Positions 1-64,000 of a stretch of DNA of 64,000 nt are shown here, piece by piece. The stretch is from Rostratula benghalensis (lineage: Eukaryota; Chordata; Aves; Charadriiformes; Rostratulidae). The DNA lies in assembly GCA_013399305.1 (NCBI GenBank), contig VXAI01000193.1, forward strand, positions 990,035 through 1,054,034. Direction: 5' to 3'. Under the pieces are notes generated by a model that had not been told where the DNA came from, ran no database searches, and worked only from the letters and a program-made list of their open reading frames with translations. Both the position numbers and the translations under genes were made by a program. Numbering within the stretch: position 1 is the first letter of the stretch; every line of letters begins with the position of its first letter.

Positions 1-526
1 TACGGGAGGCAAAAAAAAAAAAACAAAGTGTTTGTTCAGGAGATTATTATGAATCTGTCCCTGAAAAAAAAAAAAATATAATTCCTCCTGGCTACTGAAT
101 CGTGAGAGAGCTGAACTGAATATAACAAGTATAGTCTCAAGCTTGTCTGCTCTCCCACCGAAAAAGAAGATAGGAATTTATAACCCTGATGCTGGTTAAG
201 GGTTTTTGGAAGAACACCTGACAGACGCAAGTTCGCATACAGTCCATGGCAACGCAGCAGTCTGAAAATGTAGAGCCCTGTAACTGACAGCTTTATCTAG
301 CTGGTTTTATTTAAATAATGACACAAACGGGAGAGCATTCAAGATAAGAGAACCTTATCTTATGATTCAGGCTGATAAAGTAAAATTTTAAATAATTCAG
401 TTTTTTTCTACAACTGATTTGTGTGTTTTTTTTGGCTGGCAAAAAAAAAAAAAATTTTATTGGCATTGCCCCCAAATCAGAAAAGCACTTGGGAGTTGTT
501 CTTTATTGCTGGCTACTCCTTGTTCT
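1..526 (-). other. SNX9: SNX9 3'UTR, visible part
   Basis: Non-coding sequence after the stop codon. AATAAA hexamers on this strand lie at 502-507 (only about 20 bases after the stop), 456-461 and 306-311. None has an obvious GU-rich element. Human SNX9 has a long 3'UTR, so the true end may lie beyond the window edge. Overwritten blocks at 12-22, 66-76 and 444-454 hide part of it. Confidence 0.6.
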
Positions 527-59849
<59,323 letters not shown>

Positions 59850-60420
59850 GGCGCTGCCGGTGCGGGCTGGGCTGACCGGTCTCCCCTCCCCGCCGCGGGC
59901 CGCGGCTGCTCGGTCGGTGCGTCCGGCCCGCCCGCCCGCCGCCGCTGGGCCGCGCAGGCGGCTCCTCCTCAGCCTCCCCCAGTCGCCGCCGCCTGGGGGC
60001 CGTTGGGCGGCTCAGCAGCAAGCCCCGGCGCTGGGCACGGGGGGGCTGATGTAGCCGCACGGCGGTGCCCCCTCCCTCACACCCACTGCACGCCCCCGCC
60101 CAGGCCGCCCTTTCCCCCGGCACGGCAGGGTTCGGCACCCGGGGGCGGTGGCCGGGCTGTTTGTCCCCAGCCTTTCCGTCAGGGCCGGAGGGAGGGACCG
60201 GCGGTACGGCGGGGAGCCCCGGGGGAGCCGCCCCGGTCGGTCCCTGGGGGTGCGGCCGTGGCGCCGGGTTTGGACCGGCAACCCCCCCCCCCTCCTCCCA
60301 CCCCGTGCCTTCAGCGGCTTCGCTTCCTAAATCAGCCTCTGCCTTCGAAATTGCCGTGTCTGGAGAGGGACCGCCCCGGCACGGCGGGGAGAGGGCCCGC
60401 AGAAGGACCTTGGCTGTCCC

Positions 60421-63400
60421 TCGGTTGTTTTTGAAGAGAAATTCTGAAGGAATTCTTAGAGCAAGGGAAGCACTTTTCCCCCCTTGCAGCTGTTGGTGGG
60501 ATGGGCGACCTCCAGTTTCAGCCGGGTCTGGGGGTAGGGCAGTTATTAACAGCAGAAAATAACATCAAGGAGCTGGTGGGGGTCGGCACCATTTCTGTCT
60601 GGCCCGCAACAACCATCTCATGAAAAATTAACTGTGACCTCACTTGCTTTCCAGGCCACAGATGGGATGTGATGGGAGGCTGAAACAGAGAATGGGAAAA
60701 TCTAGGGGCAGTCATGTCATGGTGCAAGGTACAAAAGGCAGACAAGGTGTGTTGTCCAAAAAGCTCAACTTTTTTGTCTGTGTATGTGTCATGGTTGGCC
60801 TGGAATCGGGAGGCGTTTGTTGAAGGATATACCTGGTGTAATTGTCAGGATGACCATGGAGAATCCTAAGAGGCAGGTAGGCTGTTGGGAAGCTGAATTT
60901 CCTTCTCCCTAGAAACTAGAAGCTTCCCTTCTGCTATTGGTATAGTTTCTCAGTGAGACAGCTTTATTAAAAGAGAAAAATATATTCACAGATGTTTTAA
61001 GTTGGAAAAAAAATTTTCAAGTAGGACCAGTGAAATAGTTTCTGTGGAGAGTGTGGATGAGGAATGAGGAGGAAACTGGCTGTTCAGTCACCACCATTTT
61101 TTCGAATGGTTAAACAGATGAACTTGGGAAGTTTTCAAACTCCGTCACTGCAAAACTTTTTCAGAACTTGATTAAACAAAACAATTCCGACTTTTTATTC
61201 CTTCCTTATAACAGCAGAATCTAAAGTAAAACCTTTGCATCTGGCCCACAAATGACCCTTCACAATTCCACCTTTAAGTTGAGATACTGCAGTAAGGCTC
61301 AGGTTTGCCGTGTGGGTCCTCCCAGACTCGTATTTCACCCACGGTAGCAGCAAAACTCTGAAGCCGGCTTCGTTTCTGCACTAAAAGACCCCTTTCTTCC
61401 ACCTTCCTGCTAAACAATTTTTTCCAACGTTGTACATTTTCATCTGCTCGTCTAGTGAGGATCTTCTAAAAAGGGTGAAGGTGTGAAGTCAAGAGACCCA
61501 GCGTTGTCTTGCTCAGGGATCCCCAACAGGGATGTGAAGGACCCTCTGTCCCCTGGCCAGATGCTATGGTTTGTGATGTGTTTTATAACAAACCTGTGGC
61601 TTCTGCATAAGCTCGAGTCTGTGTCATTCTTTACCTGCGGTCGGAACGACTGCCAGGAAAGCTTAGTCTACAGCTGGTAACCAGCCTGCTTTAGCACGGC
61701 ACTGCTTGCCATCTGGGGAACGAAGAACAAAGTCCTGATTTATTCAGCCTCTCTATACGCTTAAAGTCTCCAGTTTGCAGTTTTCCACTGTGAGGTACTC
61801 CTAAAAATAAATCGTGCGTGACAAGTTTGAGGGATGAAGGAAACGTTAACAATTCTTTCAGGGTGAGAGAATGTTCTGGGAAAATAATTTTTGATGGGAT
61901 CTTTCCAATACTATTTGCAATTAATTACTATTATTTCCTGTGCTAAAAAACCCCCCTATTCTTAGGAATCACTTTGGATTGCAAATAAACATATCTTTTC
62001 TTAGCTGCAAGCCTTATTATTGCTTAACACAAAGGGCCAAATACCAACAAATTGCTAATGAAATCACCTAAAATTTCTAAAACTTTCTAAATTAGTTAAT
62101 TTTCTGCTACCAAACTGAGCCCTAGTTAATCAACACTAGATGTTTGCTTAGCACTAGACATACAAGAAACCTCAGTGGCTTCAGCAGGGTTGTTTACATA
62201 CTTTTTAACATTTGGTAGATTGGAAGTCGAGTGCTCCGTGTGGGGCTTATCAGCTTTCAAACACAGCCAGCTCATTATTCACTCTGTCCTAAAGCCCCAA
62301 TGTAGGCTGTAAGAGCTGTAATCTCCACCTGAGAAAAAAACCCCCAATCAATAACAGAAGAAAACCCCTTACCCAGCTCATAAGTTACTTTTTTCTTTTC
62401 TTTTAATGTTGTCTCTAGAGATTTCTACCAGGTACATATTTTTGCAGTAAACTTGTCTTCAGTAGATCCCAGGAACAACTGCTGCAGCAGAGAACAGTGA
62501 GAAGCAGAACCTCATCAAATGAAAAGCTTCTGCCAATAGCGATATGCAAATTTTTTAATTAGAGATGGACTCTGAGAAAGGACATGAAGAACATTTGCTG
62601 AACACTGGTCTCTGCTGGGCAAGGCCTGCCAGTAGCTTCACGATCAGGCAAAGTCGGTGACCTTGTACGTTCTCACTTCTGCCAGCTTGGTGGGGAATGA
62701 TAAGGAAACAATGTTATTCAGATAACCTTCAAGCTGAAAACCATCAGGACAAGAAACTATGGTTTGTGTTTCTAATCTACTGGCCTCAGGAGCTCCTTGA
62801 GGTGGTGCACCTTCAATTTCTTCCTGCTAGCAGGCTGTGTCCCTAGGTGATGCATGGGGGCAACTGAGGTGGTCCTGAGGCACTTACCACAGCTGGGGAG
62901 AAACTTGGAGGAATAATTAATATCTTCACTAGCAACAACTTTGCAAATGGAATCACAGAATGGTTAGAGTTGGAAGGGACCTTAATCCAGTTCCAATCCC
63001 CCTGCCATGGGAAGGGACACCTCCCACTAGAGCAGGTTCCTTAAAGCCCCATCCAGTCTGGTCTTGAACACCTCCAGGGATGGGGCAAATGGAGCAGCAT
63101 GTCAAAAAATGTTTCCAAAGTTTTTGCAGGAGGCAAGCTGAGACTATATTGTCCTTGGTCTTTATTTTTGAAGGTGTTTTATAAACTAGGAAGTGATTTT
63201 TTTATTATTATTTGGTGGAGAAGCTATCAATGTGATGTGTATGATAACATCAGTTCCATGCTACACACTTTCATCTCAAGATTTGTAACTACATTAATCA
63301 GGGAAGCCTAACAATGACTAGGGACTGATTACAAAAACATTTCAAACTTTTCTTACTCCCTTTAATTACATGTTTACCTTAATCACCCGATACACCTCTT

Positions 63401-64000
63401 GTTTTAAAAGGAGGCAGAGATTCCACATTTCCAAAGCCTTAAAATGAACTGTTTAAGCGATGAGTTTTGGTTTTGAAACAAAAATAGTAGTATTGTGTTC
63501 TTCAACTTCAGAAGTCACATCCGCACAGCTTCACCTACCTCTGCCCAAGAGGTTCTCTGGGTGTCGTCGTGTTTCCTCTCAGCTGACCAGGGTTTCTGTT
63601 TCAGAGTTGGGTTAACACCATTTCTTTGGTGCTTCTGAGAAATTTGTGAGAGCATGGTACAGAGAAAATATTGCTTTCCCTCCTCTCCCCTCCCCCCATA
63701 TTGGACAGAAAATGATAGGAGTTGCCACAGCCATGAGACCTAGTGTTATCTGCACAGAGCAACAGGGGAGCAGCTGCTGAATCCCATTTGTACAACGTGG
63801 CATCATTTGCAAATCCTATCTGAAAAAATGAATTTAATTAAACACATTCTGAGGAAAAAAAAATAGATTATTTTTCCTTTATTGTATGTTGAGCATTGTG
63901 AAAGGTCACGAAAGCTTGAATCTTACAGTATTTGCACCAAAGCACTATAGCCTCTTGTTTACCCAGAACTTTATGTGGCAGTTGTTTAAAATGGTGCTCA
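60421..64000. other. Flank upstream of SNX9
   Basis: AT-richer sequence beyond the CpG island with one CR1 fragment (62948-63093). No exon is recognised. By vertebrate synteny (human order ZDHHC14, SNX9, SYNJ2, same direction) ZDHHC14 would lie further right on the minus strand, but I see no part of it here. Confidence 0.6.
62948..63093 (-). mobile_element. CR1 LINE 3' end fragment
   Basis: GGAATCACAGAATGGTTAGA, then GTTGGAAGGGACC, the CCCCTGCCATGGGAAGGGAC motif and CACCTCCAGGGATGGGG: the standard reversed CR1 3'UTR, truncated at about 145 bases. It lies in the flank upstream of the SNX9 promoter. Confidence 0.88.

Noticed and set aside
60421..64000. 3' end of ZDHHC14
   Set aside because: Expected by synteny, but no exon or C-terminal sequence could be identified here.

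Overview
This is vertebrate nuclear DNA, almost certainly from a bird. It holds one multi-exon gene with GT-AG introns, CR1 LINE fragments with the typical avian 3' end, two copies of an avian endogenous-retrovirus LTR, and a CpG-island promoter. Nothing prokaryotic is present. The gene is SNX9 (sorting nexin 9). It runs on the minus strand from the start codon at 59849 to the stop codon at 527-529. All 18 coding exons can be placed by eye. They sum to 1800 bases, giving 599 codons plus stop with every splice phase matching; human SNX9 has 595 residues. The protein is SH3, then an acidic low-complexity linker, then PX, then BAR. It is a membrane-curvature and endocytosis adaptor.

Layout from left to right: 3'UTR (1-526); exons 18 to 6 with short introns (527-22052); a 560-base run of N in intron 5 (22289-22848); exon 5 (23339-23522); an 11.8-kb intron 4 with two CR1 copies and a solo LTR; exons 4, 3 and 2 (35324-38979); a 20.9-kb intron 1 with a long CR1, a deleted provirus and an ancient CR1 relic; exon 1 inside a CpG island (about 59170-60420); and about 3.6 kb of upstream flank with one CR1 piece and no gene I can recognise.

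The most striking signal is not biological. Left of the N gap the displayed strand carries about 150 runs of 11 or more A. Nearly all cover exactly the positions that are 12 to 22 modulo 54 in window coordinates, with constant phase from base 12 to base 22270. In SNX9 exons these runs replace real codons without changing length or frame, and in one case they erase a splice donor. Sequence was therefore overwritten on the finished contig. The comb stops at the N gap. Anyone using this locus should treat residues 233-236, 312-315, 454-456, 520-523 and 581-584 of the conceptual protein, and the exon 14 donor, as missing data. I found no undescribed biological system; the comb is the hidden structure of the window.
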